Shown here one piece after another: positions 1 through 10,825 of a DNA stretch of 64,000 nucleotides (positions within the stretch are counted from its first letter, which is position 1; the number at the start of each line of letters is the position of its first letter). The notes beneath the pieces were generated by a model that searched no databases, was not told the DNA's origin, and worked only from the letters and a program-made list of their open reading frames with translations. Origin of the DNA: Prostheceraeus crozeri (taxonomy: Eukaryota; Platyhelminthes; Polycladida; Euryleptidae). Where the stretch lies: contig CAJQUW010003570.1 in NCBI GenBank assembly GCA_907163375.1, positions 365,398 through 429,397 of the forward strand. The letters are read 5' to 3'. The translations under genes and the position numbers were made by a program.

Positions 1-628
1 CATCACAGCACTAGAAAGTTTTAGAAGGTTTTATTTACTGCACAGTGTAGATTGTCTTGTAACTTACTTTCACAGCGTTAGAAAGTTTTATTGGAGACAG
101 TTACCCAATGTTTCCCTATTAGAAATTCAAACTTCATGACTGTTAGATTAGCTTCATCAGGTTTAGTAAAAGCAGTTTTCTACTGCAGTAAGACTGCGAG
201 TTTAGAATGTTATATGAAAACAGTGTCCATCACAGCGCTAGAAAGTTTTACTGCGCTGTGTAGATTGTTTCACACAAGGTCTTATAGTCAGCGTTGAATG
301 TTTTATAAAACCAGATGTTGTCACACACGTTGAGTGTATGAGAGCTAGTTCCATGACATTGAATCGCATGGATTGTAAAGTTCATAATCCAAGGCTAGGC
401 TCCTGTACGGTTGGATTTAGGGTTTTATATTACATGCGTTAACCGTTCGTGTAGAATATGTGAAGCAGATGTTCGCTTAAATGCAAATGTTGAAATAAGT
501 TTTGTAAGAAGTCTTTGACAGGTTGTTGTGAAACGTAGCGAACGTTGAAGAAATGTTTCTGCAGTCACACTCGTTAGCGTGCCAGCTTTACTAAATGTAT
601 TCTATTCTCCAATGAGGATTGTTGTCTA

Positions 629-877
629 ATGAGAATCAAGCCTTCCACAGTGAGAATCATTCCATCGTTGAATCATACAAGTGATGGACGCACATTCTCT
701 CTTTGGGATATCATTTTCAAAGTGAATGGGCTATATTATGGTCAGCACAAGGATAACAAAATAGCCTCTCTCTCGATATACACTGAATCCATCCTATATA
801 TTCCAAAGCCACCCAACGTAGATGACATTATTGACTTCCTTAACGGGGGGTGGTACGAAGCGCAAGTCGGACAATAA
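629..877 (+). CDS. small unknown protein, left arm
   Basis: An 82-residue frame starts at an ATG (629) and ends in TAA at 875-877. The protein is mixed hydrophobic and charged. It has a central LWDIIFKVNGLYYG segment and an acidic PPNVDDIIDFLNGGW stretch near the C-terminus. I see no signal peptide and no family I recognise. The last base of its stop codon is the A of the next ATG (TAATG), a one-base overlap typical of very compact genomes. It points toward the palindrome axis and has an identical mirror copy at 9134-9382. Conservation of the frame in both arms favours a real gene, although young duplicates would be conserved anyway. Function unknown. Confidence 0.5.
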   Translation: MRIKPSTVRIIPSLNHTSDGRTFSLWDIIFKVNGLYYGQHKDNKIASLSIYTESILYIPKPPNVDDIIDFLNGGWYEAQVGQ

Positions 878-1077
878 TGCTACCTCCAAACGCAAGTCAA
901 GGAAAGAGAATTGCTAATCCTTTCCTAACTCTACCCTATGACAATTTGCTTATGTGCTTTGAGTGTCGTAGACGTGGTCTTATTAGATACATTTTACTTC
1001 TTCGTTGCCATCATATCATTTGCGTATTTTGTCGTGAAAAGCATCGATGTAATTCTTCATTTTGTAATATGTTATAG
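877..1077 (+). CDS. RING-like Cys/His small protein, left arm
   Basis: This 66-residue frame uses the ATG at 877 that overlaps the preceding stop. Its C-terminal half has the spacing C-x2-C, then C-H-H-x2-C-x2-C, then a Cys pair near the end (CFEC, RCHHIICVFC, CNSSFC). This is what a short RING or RING-like zinc-binding finger looks like. Many large DNA viruses and some transposons encode small RING proteins that act as E3 ubiquitin ligases, so such a role is possible here but is inferred from cysteine spacing only. A mirror copy lies at 8934-9134 and differs by at least one residue. The short length and missing flanking domains keep confidence moderate. Confidence 0.45.
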   Translation: MLPPNASQGKRIANPFLTLPYDNLLMCFECRRRGLIRYILLLRCHHIICVFCREKHRCNSSFCNML

Positions 1078-1129
1078 AACGCTTCCTTAGATGTGTAAAT
1101 TTCCGTTTTAGGCTTCTATCATCATTTTT

Positions 1130-1660
1130 ATGGATTGTGAGGGTGAACCTGTACAGGAGCTCAGTGCTATTGCTATGAACAATTGGACATATCAGATTGT
1201 TAATGTCTATCATCAACATGCCAACTGCGATCCCAATGTCGATCAATGGGCGAGAAAACACATTCATGGACTTAATCTGAAATATTTGCAAGACTATGGC
1301 TTTTCTTGTGAGAGTGCTCTTCTTATTGACTTTAAACGATGGTTAGCTGCTTTCAATGTTATACGCATCTTTTGTATTAATCCTGGTAAGGAGAGGAAAG
1401 TATTTCCCAATCTAATCATTGATGATATTTTGCTCCCGCCTTGGGATAGTAGAGTGAATCAACATTATCATGAAGTCACGAAACGTTTTAAGGATTTGTG
1501 TGTTCCTGTTTTGTCTGTTCGTTGTAGTAGCTACGTTCATAACCAATGCTTCTTTCCTCCTTACCTCAACACTGCCAAAGTCCTGAATGGTTATCATTGC
1601 TCGCTGTATGATAGTTACCAGCTGTATCTATTTTATCTCTTTCAAACCATTGATTTATAA
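1130..1660 (+). CDS. DEDD-exonuclease-like protein, left arm
   Basis: A 176-residue frame starts at ATG 1130. The N-terminus MDCEGEPVQELSAI has the D-x-E signature of DEDD-type 3'-5' exonucleases at residues 2-4, followed by the VNVYHQHA strand. Further on are KHIHGLNLKYL and an acidic LLIDFKRWLAAF helix near residues 65-75 that could supply the second metal-binding Asp, then INPGKE. A proofreading or RNase-T-like nuclease role is inferred from these motifs; the family match is from memory and was not tested. It is the longest frame in the arm, reads toward the axis, and is followed by the AATAAA-rich array, which could supply poly(A) signals. The mirror copy in the right arm looks broken. 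Confidence 0.5.
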   Translation: MDCEGEPVQELSAIAMNNWTYQIVNVYHQHANCDPNVDQWARKHIHGLNLKYLQDYGFSCESALLIDFKRWLAAFNVIRIFCINPGKERKVFPNLIIDDILLPPWDSRVNQHYHEVTKRFKDLCVPVLSVRCSSYVHNQCFFPPYLNTAKVLNGYHCSLYDSYQLYLFYLFQTIDL

Positions 1661-1849
1661 TGCATACTTGTTACCGTTATTCAATAAATGTTACTATGAG
1701 AAGAGTTGTTGTTTTCATGCAATGAATGGGTTAGATAAAGGGCGATCATGTCTTTCTCAAACGACTGTGGAACATTGATTTCCATGATGAAGATTTAAAC
1801 AGTTAGATTCGATGACGAATAAGATTTACTAGTTTGCAAGTTAGACTAA

Positions 1850-4800
1850 GCGTTCTATTATTTGTAAATGAAAGATATAGTTTCAACAGTGTGTACGTTA
1901 GAAATAAAGTTTTATCTGTTTGTAAAATGAGATTGTAGGATTTACTAGTTTGCAAGTTAGACTAAGCGTTCTACTATTTGTAAATGAAAGATATGGTTTC
2001 AATAGTTTACAGATTACAAAATAAAGTTTCAATAGTGTTTATGTTAAAAATAAAGTTTAAGCTGTTTGTATGTTAGAAATAGAATAAAGTTTCAACAGTT
2101 TAAAAGTTAAGAATAAAGTTTCAATAGTGTGTATGTTAAGAATAAAGTTCTGTCTGTTTATATGTTAGAAATAAAATGAAGTTTCGCCAGTTTACAAGTT
2201 AAGAATAAATTTTATCTGCTTGTATGTTACAAATGAAATAAAGTTTCACCAGTTTACAAGTTAAAAATAAAGTTTCAATAGTTTGCAAGTTAAAACTAAT
2301 GTTTCAATAGTGCGTATGTTAAGAATAAAGTTTTATCTGTTTGTATGTTAGAAATAAAACAAAGTTTCAACCGTTTACAAGTTAAAAATAAAGTTTCAGA
2401 TTAAAATAAAGTTTCAATAGTGTGTATGATGGAAATAAAGTTTAAGCGCTTTGTGCGTTAGAAATAAAGTTTCAGCCGTTTACAAGTTAAAAATAAAGTT
2501 TCAACAGTGTGTACGTTAAGAATAAAGTTCTATCTGTTTATATGTTAGAAATAAGAGTACGTTAGAAATAAAGTTTCAATAGTGTATATGTTAAGAATAA
2601 ACTTCTATCTTTTTGTATGTTAGAAATAAAAATGAAGGTTCACCAGTTTACAAGTTAAGAATAAAGTTTTATCTGCTTGCATGTCAGAAATGAAATAAAG
2701 TTTCACCAGTTTAAAAGTTAAGAATAAAGTTTCAATAGTGTGTATGTTGAGAATAAAGTTCTATCTGTTTATATGTTAGAAATAAAATGAAGTTTCGCCA
2801 GTTTACAAGTTAAGAATAAATTTTATCTGCTTGTATGTTAGAATTAAAACAAAGTTTCACCAGTTTACAAGTTAAAAAATAAAGTTTCAATAGTGTGTAC
2901 GTTAGAAATAAAGTTTCAATAGTGTGTATGTTAAGAATAAAGTTTTATCTGTTTGTATGTTAGAAATAAAACAAAGTTTCAACCGTTAACAAGTTAAAAA
3001 TAAAGTTTCAGATTAAAATAAAGTTTCAATAGTGTGTATGATGGAAATAAAGTTTAAGCGCTTTGTGCGTTAGAAATAAAGTTTCAGCCGTTTACAAGTT
3101 AAAAATAAAGTTTCAATAGCGTGTATGTTAAGAATAAAGTTTTATCTGTTTGTATGTTAGAAATAAAATGAAGGTTCATCAGTTTACAAGTTAATAATAA
3201 AGTTTCACCAGTTTAAAAGTTAAGAATAAAGTTTCAATAGTGTGTATGTTAAGAATAAAGTTCTGTCTGTTTATATGTTAGAAATAAAATGAAGTTTCGC
3301 CAGTTTACAAGTTAAGAATAAATTTTATCTGCTTGTATGTTAGAAATGAAATAAAGTTTCACCAGTTTACAAGTTAAAAATAAAGTTTCAATAGTTTGCA
3401 AGTTAAAACTAATGTTTCAATAGTGCGTATGTTAAGAATAAAGTTTTATCTGTTTGTATGTTAGAAATAAAACAAAGTTTCAACCGTTTACAAGTTAAAA
3501 ATAAAGTTTCAGATTAAAATAAAGTTTCAATAGTGTGTATGATGGAAATAAAGTTTAAGCGCTTGGTGCGTTAGAAATAAAGTTTCAGCCGTTTACAAGT
3601 TAAAAATAAAGTTTCAACAGTGTGTACGTTAAGAATAAAGTTCTATCTGTTTATATGTTAGAAATAAGAATGAAGGTTCACCAGTTTGCAAGTTAAGAAT
3701 AAAGTTTTATCTGTTTGTATGTTAGAAATAAAACAAAGTTTCAACCGTTTACAAGTTAAAAATAAAGTTTCAGATAAAAATAAAGTTTCAATAGTGTGTA
3801 TGATGGAAATAAAGTTTAAGCGCTTTGTGCGTTAGAAATAAAGTTTCAGCCGTTTACAAGTTAAAAATAAAGTTTCAACAGTGTGTACGTTAAGAATAAA
3901 GTTCTATCTGTTTATATGTTAGAAATAAGAGTACGTTAGAAATAAAGTTTCAATAGTGTATATGTTAAGAATAAACTTCTATCTTTTTGTATGTTAGAAA
4001 TAAAAATGAAGGTTCACCAGTTTACAAGTTAAGAATAAAGTTTTATCTGCTTGCATGTCAGAAATGAAATAAAGTTTCACCAGTTTAAAAGTTAAGAATA
4101 AAGTTTCAATAGTGTGTATGTTGAGAATAAAGTTCTATCTGTTTATATGTTGGAAATAAAATGAAGTTTCGCCAGTTTACAAGTTAAGAATAGATTTTAT
4201 CTGCTTGTATGTTAGAATTAAAATAAAGTTTCACCAGTTTACAAGTTAAAAAATAAAGTTTCAATGGTGTGTACGTTAGAAATAAAGTTTCAATAGTGTG
4301 TATGTTAAGAATAAAGTTTTATCTGTTTGTATGTTAGAAATAAAACAAAGTTTCAACCGTTTACAAGTTAAAAATAAAGTTTAAGATTAAAATAAAGTTT
4401 CAATAGTTTGTATGATGGAAATAAAGTTTAAGCGCTTTGTGCGTTAGAAATAAAGTTTCAGCCGTTTACAAGTTAAAAATAAAGTTTCAATAGTGTGTAT
4501 GTTAAGAATAAAGTTCTATCTGTTTATATGTTAGAAATAAAATGAAGGTTCACCAGTTTACAAGTTAAGAATAAATTTTATGCTTGTATGTTAGAATTAA
4601 AACAAAGTTTCACCAGTTTACAAGTTAAAAAATAAAGTTTCAATAGTGTGTACGTTAGAAATAAAGTTTCAATAGCGTGTATGTTAAGAATAAAGTTTTA
4701 TCTGTTTGTATGTTAGAAATAAAATGAAGGTTCATCAGTTTACAAGTTAATAATAAAGTTTCACCAGTTTAAAAGTTAAGAATAAAGTTTCAATAGTGTG

Positions 4801-5450
4801 TATGTTAAGAATAAAGTTCTGTCTGTTTATATGTTAGAAATAAAATGAAGTTTCGCCAGTTTACAAGTTAAGAATAAATTTTATCTGCTTGTATGTTAGA
4901 AATGAAATAAAGTTTCACCAGTTTACAAGTTAAAAATAAAGTTTCAATAGTTTGCAAGTTAAAACTAATGTTTCAATAGTGCGTATGTTAAGAATAAAGT
5001 TTTATCTGTTTGTATGTTGGAAATAAAATGAAGCTTCGCCAGTTTACAAGTTAAGAATAAAGTTTTATCAGCTTGTATGTTAGAAATAAAATGAAGTTTC
5101 ACCAGTTTACAAATTAAAAATAAAGTTTCAATAGTGTGTACGTTAGTAATCAAGTTTCAACCGTTTACAAGTTAAAAATAAAGTTTCAACAGTGTCTACG
5201 TTAGAAATAAAGTTTTATCTGTTTGTAAAGTACGATCGTAGGATTTACTAGTTTGCAAGTTATACTCAGCATTCTACTAGTTGTAAATGAAAATATCGTT
5301 TCAACAGTTTACAGATTAAAATAAAGTTTCAATAGTGTGTATGATGGAAATAAAGTTTAAGCGCTTTGTGCGTTAGAAATAAAGTTTCAACAGTTTACAA
5401 GTTGAAAAATAAAGTTTCAACAGTGTATACGTTAGAAATAAATGAAAGTA
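1850..5450. repeat. AATAAAGTTT-rich tandem array, left arm
   Basis: About 3.6 kb of imperfect units of roughly 30-35 bp, each containing AATAAAGTTT followed by TCAACAGTTTACAAGTT- or TCAATAGTGTGTATGTT-like spacers. Higher-order groups of several units recur as blocks. The array reads as a dense field of AATAAA on the + strand, downstream of the three frames at 629-1660. The right arm has the inverse array but shorter by 1556 bp. Confidence 0.9.
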
Positions 5451-5781
5451 AGAACTTCATCGTATGAGTATTCAAAGCATGTTTTGTAAATCAAATGTGT
5501 GTAGTCCTGACATGATAGAATCGTGTTAGAAATAAAGTTTCAGCCGTTTACAAGTTAAAAATAAAGTTTCAACAGTGTGTACGTTAGAAATAAAGTTTTA
5601 CTTGTTTATATGTTAGAAACAAAATAAAGTTTCAACAGTTTACAAGTTGAAAAATAAAGTTTCAACAGTGTGTACGTTAGAAATAAATGAAATTAAGACC
5701 TTCATTGTATGAGGATTCAAAGCATGTTTTGTAAATCAAATGTGTATAGTCTTGACATGATAGAATCAAGCTTGACAAACG
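5438..5781. repeat. duplicated block next to the palindrome axis
   Basis: A block of about 90 bp (ATGAAAGTAAGAACTTCATC... to ...GACATGATAGAATC) occurs at about 5450-5525 and again at about 5690-5768, immediately before the axis. It is mirrored on the other side. The second copy runs straight into the axis palindrome TTGACAAACGCGTTTGTCAA. Confidence 0.75.
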
Positions 5782-5786
5782 CGTTT
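5777..5786. other. palindrome axis
   Basis: AAACGCGTTT is self-complementary and has the symmetry axis between 5781 and 5782. The two sides pair at once, apart from a small asymmetry a few bases out, so a single strand would fold into a hairpin with almost no loop. This is the point expected for a resolved or fused hairpin telomere if the element was once linear. Confidence 0.8.
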
Positions 5787-6114
5787 GTCAAGTTCATTTG
5801 ATTCTATCATGTCAGGACTATACACATTTGATTTACAAAACATGCTTTGAATCCTCATACAATGAAGGTCTTACTTTCATTTATTTCTAACGTACACACT
5901 GTTGAAACTTTATTTTTCAACTTGTAAACTGTTGAAACTTTATTTTGTTTCTAACATATAAACAAGTAAAACTTTATTTCTAACGTACACACTGTTGAAA
6001 CTTTATTTTTAACTTGTAAACGGCTGAAACTTTATTTCTAACACGATTCTATCATGTCAGGACTACACACATTTGATTTACAAAACATGCTTTGAATACT
6101 CATACGATGAAGTT

Positions 6115-8190
6115 CTTACTTTCATTTATTTCTAACGTATACACTGTTGAAACTTTATTTTTCAATTTGTAAACTGTTGAAACTTTATTTCTAACGCACA
6201 AAGCGCTTAAACTTTATTTCCATCATACACACTATTGAAACTTTATTTTAATCTGTAAACTGTTGAAACGATATTTTCATTTACAACTAGTAGAATGCTG
6301 AGTATAACTTGCAAACTAGTAAATCCTACGATCGTACTTTACAAACAGATAAAACTTTATTTCTAACGTAGACATTGTTGAAACTTTATTTTTAACTTGT
6401 AAACGGTTGAAACTTGATTACTAACGTACACACTATTGAAACTTTATTTTTAATTTGTAAACTGGTGAAACTTCATTTTATTTCTAACATACAAGCTGAT
6501 AAAACTTTATTCTTAACTTGTAAACTGGCGAAGCTTCATTTTATTTCCAACATACAAACAGATAAAACTTTATTCTTAACATACGCACTATTGAAACATT
6601 AGTTTTAACTTGCAAACTATTGAAACTTTATTTTTAACTTGTAAACTGGTGAAACTTTATTTCATTTCTAACATACAAGCAGATAAAATTTATTCTTAAC
6701 TTGTAAACTGGCGAAACTTCATTTTATTTCTAACATATAAACAGACAGAACTTTATTCTTAACATACACACTATTGAAACTTTATTCTTAACTTTTAAAC
6801 TGGTGAAACTTTATTATTAACTTGTAAACTGATGAACCTTCATTTTATTTCTAACATACAAACAGATAAAACTTTATTCTTAACATACACGCTATTGAAA
6901 CTTTATTTTTAACTTGTAAACGGCTGAAACTTTATTTCTAACGCACAAAGCGCTTAAACTTTATTTCCATCATACACACTATTGAAACTTTATTTTAATC
7001 TGAAACTTTATTTTTAACTTGTTAACGGTTGAAACTTTGTTTTATTTCTAACATACAAACAGATAAAACTTTATTCTTAACATACACACTATTGAAACTT
7101 TATTTCTAACGTACACACTATTGAAACTTTATTTTTTAACTTGTAAACTGGTGAAACTTTGTTTTAATTCTAACATACAAGCAGATAAAATTTATTCTTA
7201 ACTTGTAAACTGGCGAAACTTCATTTTATTTCTAACATATAAACAGATAGAACTTTATTCTCAACATACACACTATTGAAACTTTATTCTTAACTTTTAA
7301 ACTGGTGAAACTTTATTTCATTTCTGACATGCAAGCAGATAAAACTTTATTCTTAACTTGTAAACTGGTGAACCTTCATTTTTATTTCTAACATACAAAA
7401 AGATAGAAGTTTATTCTTAACATATACACTATTGAAACTTTATTTCTAACGTACTCTTATTTCTAACATATAAACAGATAGAACTTTATTCTTAACGTAC
7501 ACACTGTTGAAACTTTATTTTTAACTTGTAAACGGCTGAAACTTTATTTCTAACGCACAAAGCGCTTAAACTTTATTTCCATCATACACACTATTGAAAC
7601 TTTATTTTAATCTGAAACTTTATTTTTAACTTGTAAACGGTTGAAACTTTGTTTTATTTCTAACATACAAACAGATAAAACTTTATTCTTAACATACGCA
7701 CTATTGAAACATTAGTTTTAACTTGCAAACTATTGAAACTTTATTTTTAACTTGTAAACTGGTGAAACTTTATTTCATTTGTAACATACAAGCAGATAAA
7801 ATTTATTCTTAACTTGTAAACTGGCGAAACTTCATTTTATTTCTAACATATAAACAGACAGAACTTTATTCTTAACATACACACTATTGAAACTTTATTC
7901 TTAACTTTTAAACTGTTGAAACTTTATTCTATTTCTAACATACAAACAGCTTAAACTTTATTTTTAACATAAACACTATTGAAACTTTATTTTGTAATCT
8001 GTAAACTATTGAAACTATATCTTTCATTTACAAATAGTAGAACGCTTAGTCTAACTTGCAAACTAGTAAATCCTACAATCTCATTTTACAAACAGATAAA
8101 ACTTTATTTCTAACGTACACACTGTTGAAACTATATCTTTCATTTACAAATAATAGAACGCTTAGTCTAACTTGCAAACTAGTAAATCTT
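6115..8190. repeat. inverse AATAAAGTTT array, right arm
   Basis: Inverse complement of the left-arm array (AAACTTTATT on the + strand) of about 2.1 kb. It is 1556 bp shorter than its partner, as shown by the change of pairing sum from 11567 near the axis to 10011 farther out. Copy-number change by slippage or unequal exchange after the palindrome formed is the simplest reading. Confidence 0.88.
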
Positions 8191-8232
8191 ATTCGTCATC
8201 GAATCTAACTGTTTAAATCTTCATCATGGAAA

Positions 8233-8541
8233 TCAATGTTCCACAGTCGTTTGAGAAAGACATGATCGCCCTTTATCTAACCCATTCATTGCATGAAAAC
8301 AACAACTCTTCTCATAGTAACATTTATTGAATAACGGTAACAAGTATGCATTATAAATCAATGGTTTGAAAGAGATAAAATAGATACAGCTGGTAACTAT
8401 CATACAGCGAGCAATGATAACCATACAGGACTTTGGCAGTGTTGAGGTAAGGAGGAAAGAAGCATTGGTTATGAACGTAGCTGCTACAACGAACAGACAA
8501 AATAGGAACACACAAATCCTTAAAACGTTTCGTGACTTCAT
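8233..8541 (-). CDS. hydrophobic overlapping reading frame, right arm
   Basis: A 102-residue frame starts at ATG 8541 and overlaps the 3' end of the exonuclease-like frame in another phase. It has a signal- or membrane-like N-terminus (LRICVFLFCLFVVAATFI), a second hydrophobic stretch around residues 40-65, and a Cys-rich tail. The frame is not open over its full length in the other arm. It may be a shadow of the overlapping gene, so it is recorded only as a possible membrane protein. Confidence 0.2.
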   Translation of the reverse strand: MKSRNVLRICVFLFCLFVVAATFITNASFLLTSTLPKSCMVIIARCMIVTSCIYFISFKPLIYNAYLLPLFNKCYYEKSCCFHAMNGLDKGRSCLSQTTVEH

Positions 8542-8881
8542 GATAATGTTGATTCACTCTACTATCCCAAGGCGGGAGCAAAATATCATCAATGATTAGA
8601 TTGGGAAATACTTTCCTCTCCTTACCAGGATTAATACAAAAGATGCGTATAACATTGAAAGCAGCTAACCATCGTTAAAAGTCAATAAGAAGAGCACTCT
8701 CACAAGAAAAGCCATAGTCTTGCAAATATTTCAGATTAAGTCCATGAATGTGTTTTCTCGCACATTGATCGACATTGGGATCGCAGTTGGCATGTTGATG
8801 ATAGACACTAACAATCTGATATGTCCAATTGTTCATAGCAATAGCACTGAGCTCCTGTACAGGTTCACCCTCACAATCCAT
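8351..8881 (-). pseudogene. right-arm copy of the exonuclease-like gene, broken
   Basis: Mirror copy of the frame at 1130-1660, starting from the same MDCEGEPVQELSAI N-terminus. It differs from the left copy at a few residues and looks broken about once, so only the left copy reads through. Because the element may be virus-derived it is treated as a fossil here. Relaxed constraint on one arm while the other stays open is worth noting, but sequencing error could do the same. Confidence 0.6.
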
Positions 8882-8933
8882 AAAAATGATGATAGAAGCC
8901 TAAAACGGAAATTTACACATCTAAGGAAGCGTT

Positions 8934-9134
8934 CTATAACATATTACAAAATGAAGAATTACATCGATGCTTTTCACGACAAAATACGCAAATGATATGA
9001 TGGCAATGAAGAAGTAAAATGTATCTAATAAGACCACGTCTACGACACTCAAAGCACATAAGCAAATTGTCATAGGGTAGAGTTAGGAAAGGATTAGCAA
9101 TTCTCTTTCCTTGACTTGCGTTTGGAGGTAGCAT
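8934..9134 (-). CDS. right-arm copy of the RING-like protein
   Basis: Inverse copy of 877-1077 with the same ATG overlapping the stop of the neighbouring frame and all the Cys/His positions of the RING-like finger. One visible residue difference from the left copy lies in the finger loop (RCHH against HCHH). Function as for the left copy: possible zinc-binding or ubiquitin-ligase protein, inferred from spacing only. Confidence 0.42.
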   Translation of the reverse strand: MLPPNASQGKRIANPFLTLPYDNLLMCFECRRRGLIRYILLLHCHHIICVFCREKHRCNSSFCNML

Positions 9135-9382
9135 TATTGTCCGACTTGCGCTTCGTACCACCCCCCGTTAAGGAAGTCAATAATGTCATCTACGTTGGGT
9201 GGCTTTGGAATATATAGGATGGATTCAGTGTATATCGAGAGAGAGGCTATTTTGTTATCCTTGTGCTGACCATAATATAGCCCATTCACTTTGAAAATGA
9301 TATCCCAAAGAGAGAATGTGCGTCCATCACTTGTATGATTCAACGATGGAATGATTCTCACTGTGGAAGGCTTGATTCTCAT
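9134..9382 (-). CDS. right-arm copy of the small unknown protein
   Basis: Inverse copy of 629-877, identical in translation as far as I can see, again 82 residues with the TAATG overlap into the RING-like frame. It reads toward the axis. No family recognised. Confidence 0.48.
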   Translation of the reverse strand: MRIKPSTVRIIPSLNHTSDGRTFSLWDIIFKVNGLYYGQHKDNKIASLSIYTESILYIPKPPNVDDIIDFLNGGWYEAQVGQ

Positions 9383-10010
9383 TAGACAACAATCCTCATT
9401 GGAGAATAGAATACATTTAGTAAAGCTGGCACGCTAACGAGTGTGACTGCAGAAACATTTCTTCAACGTTCGCTACGTTTCACAACAACCTGTCAAAGAC
9501 TTCTTACAAAACTTATTTCAACATTTGCATTTAAGCGAACATCTGCTTCACATATTCTACACGAACGGTTAACGCATGTAATATAAAACCCTAAATCCAA
9601 CCGTACAGGAGCCTAGCCTTGGATTATGAACTTTACAATCCATGCGATTCAATGTCATGGAACTAGCTCTCATACACTCAACGTGTGTGACAACATCTGG
9701 TTTTATAAAACATTCAACGCTGACTATAAGACCTTGTGTGAAACAATCTACACAGCGCAGTAAAACTTTCTAGCGCTGTGATGGACACTGTTTTCATATA
9801 ACATTCTAAACTCGCAGTCTTACTGCAGTAGAAAACTGCTTTTACTAAACCTGATGAAGCTAATCTAACAGTCATGAAGTTTGAATTTCTAATAGGGAAA
9901 CATTGGGTAACTGTCTCCAATAAAACTTTCTAACGCTGTGAAAGTAAGTTACAAGACAATCTACACTGTGCAGTAAATAAAACCTTCTAAAACTTTCTAG
10001 TGCTGTGATG

Positions 10011-10515
10011 AGTTCGGTCAGTCATATAACGTCAATGATCAAACTTTATTTTCACAAACGTGCGTCGCGGTAAATTATTTGACTACACTAACGCTTACAT
10101 TTCATGACATGTGTGTTTCATAAAACGTCATGATCAAACTTTTCTAACTATACATCAACCTGTGTTGCAGTAAAACTTTTACAAACAATGATACACTTTC
10201 TAACGACACTCACGAATACAACTTCGATGATCAGACTTTACTTTCTCAAACGGGTGTCACAGTAAAATTATTTGACTACACTAACTTTGCAAACCATGAT
10301 GCACTTTCTGACTAGACTTACAAATAAAACGTTAATGATCAAACTTTCTAACTATACATCAACCTGTGTTGCAATAAAACTTTTGTACAACATGATAAAG
10401 TTTCTGACTAGACTTACGAATACAACGTTGATGATCAAACTTTTCTAACTATACATCAACCTGTGTTGCAGTAAAACTTTTACAAACCATGATACACTTT
10501 CTAACGACACTCACA
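10011..10515. repeat. degenerate repeats flanking the palindrome
   Basis: Three imperfect copies of a block with CTAACTATACATCAACCTGT then GTTGCAGTAAAACTTTT begin near 10145, 10349 and 10447, interleaved with GATGATCAAAC and GACTAGACTTACGAATA segments. The style (AAACTTTCTAAC, GCAGTAAAACTTT) matches the outer palindrome arm at 9745-10005. The same element therefore seems to continue beyond the palindrome edge. Confidence 0.75.
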
Positions 10516-10522
10516 AATAGTG

Positions 10523-10735
10523 ATGGAGATCGCCAGCACCAAATTCCTCCACCAATTATGGGAATGGTACACCCCTAACTCCCAGCCACGAACTATAGCG
10601 GAGTGGGAGTACATCGACAAAGTGAGGCTCGCGGTAGAAGAGCGATTGAAGCAAGTGAACTGTTTTTGTGATCTATGTGAAGCCAGACTCTGGGATGATA
10701 TTGACGATGAAGACCTTTTGAAATACATGCCATAA
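10523..10735 (+). CDS. small acidic unknown protein
   Basis: A 70-residue frame from ATG 10523 (MEIASTKFLHQLWEWYTP...) to TAA at 10733-10735. The middle is a probable charged helix (YIDKVRLAVEERLKQVN), followed by CFCDLCEARLW, a close Cys trio that could bind metal, and a very acidic DDIDDEDLL tail. An AATAAA overlaps the stop, giving a minimal 3' end as in compact viral genes. Codon use is more GC-rich than the surrounding repeats. I do not recognise the family. It lies between repeats shared with the palindrome, so it probably belongs to the same element. Confidence 0.5.
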   Translation: MEIASTKFLHQLWEWYTPNSQPRTIAEWEYIDKVRLAVEERLKQVNCFCDLCEARLWDDIDDEDLLKYMP

Positions 10736-10739
10736 TAAA
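10734..10739 (+). terminator. AATAAA poly(A) signal overlapping a stop codon
   Basis: The stop TAA (10733-10735) runs into AATAAATTTTTATTT. This is a canonical poly(A) hexamer only one base after the start of the stop codon, and it fits the frame at 10523-10735. Confidence 0.5.
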
Positions 10740-10825
10740 TTTTTATTTCATATTATCTTTGCTTTCATACTGACTTACTTGAATGGGGCTTCAGTGGATG
10801 ATTTAACCATGTATACTTTTTCATT

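Larger units (their letters stand above)
1..10010. repeat. giant near-perfect palindrome (inverted repeat)
   Basis: Position i in the outer left arm pairs with 10011-i in the right arm (629-877 mirrors 9134-9382, for example). Close to the axis the pairing sum becomes 11567, so the tandem array of the left arm is 1556 bp longer than that of the right arm. The axis is inside AAACGCGTTT at 5777-5786 with practically no loop. The arms match right up to base 1, so the palindrome continues left of the window; on the right it stops at 10010/10011. Only scattered substitutions separate the gene-bearing parts of the arms. It could be the head-to-head end junction of a linear element, a segmental inverted duplication, or a fold-back assembly artefact. 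Confidence 0.93.

Noticed and set aside
91-297. Frame of 68 codons at the outer edge of both palindrome arms
   Set aside because: It has no ATG at its start, lies in repeat-like sequence (GAAAGTTTTACTGC motifs) and has no recognisable protein character.
4965-5153. Minus-strand frame with repeating TLFLTCKLAKLHFISN units inside the arm array, and its mirror at 6414-6602
   Set aside because: It is a translation of the tandem array itself. It exists only because the local units happen to keep phase, and there is no start or promoter evidence.
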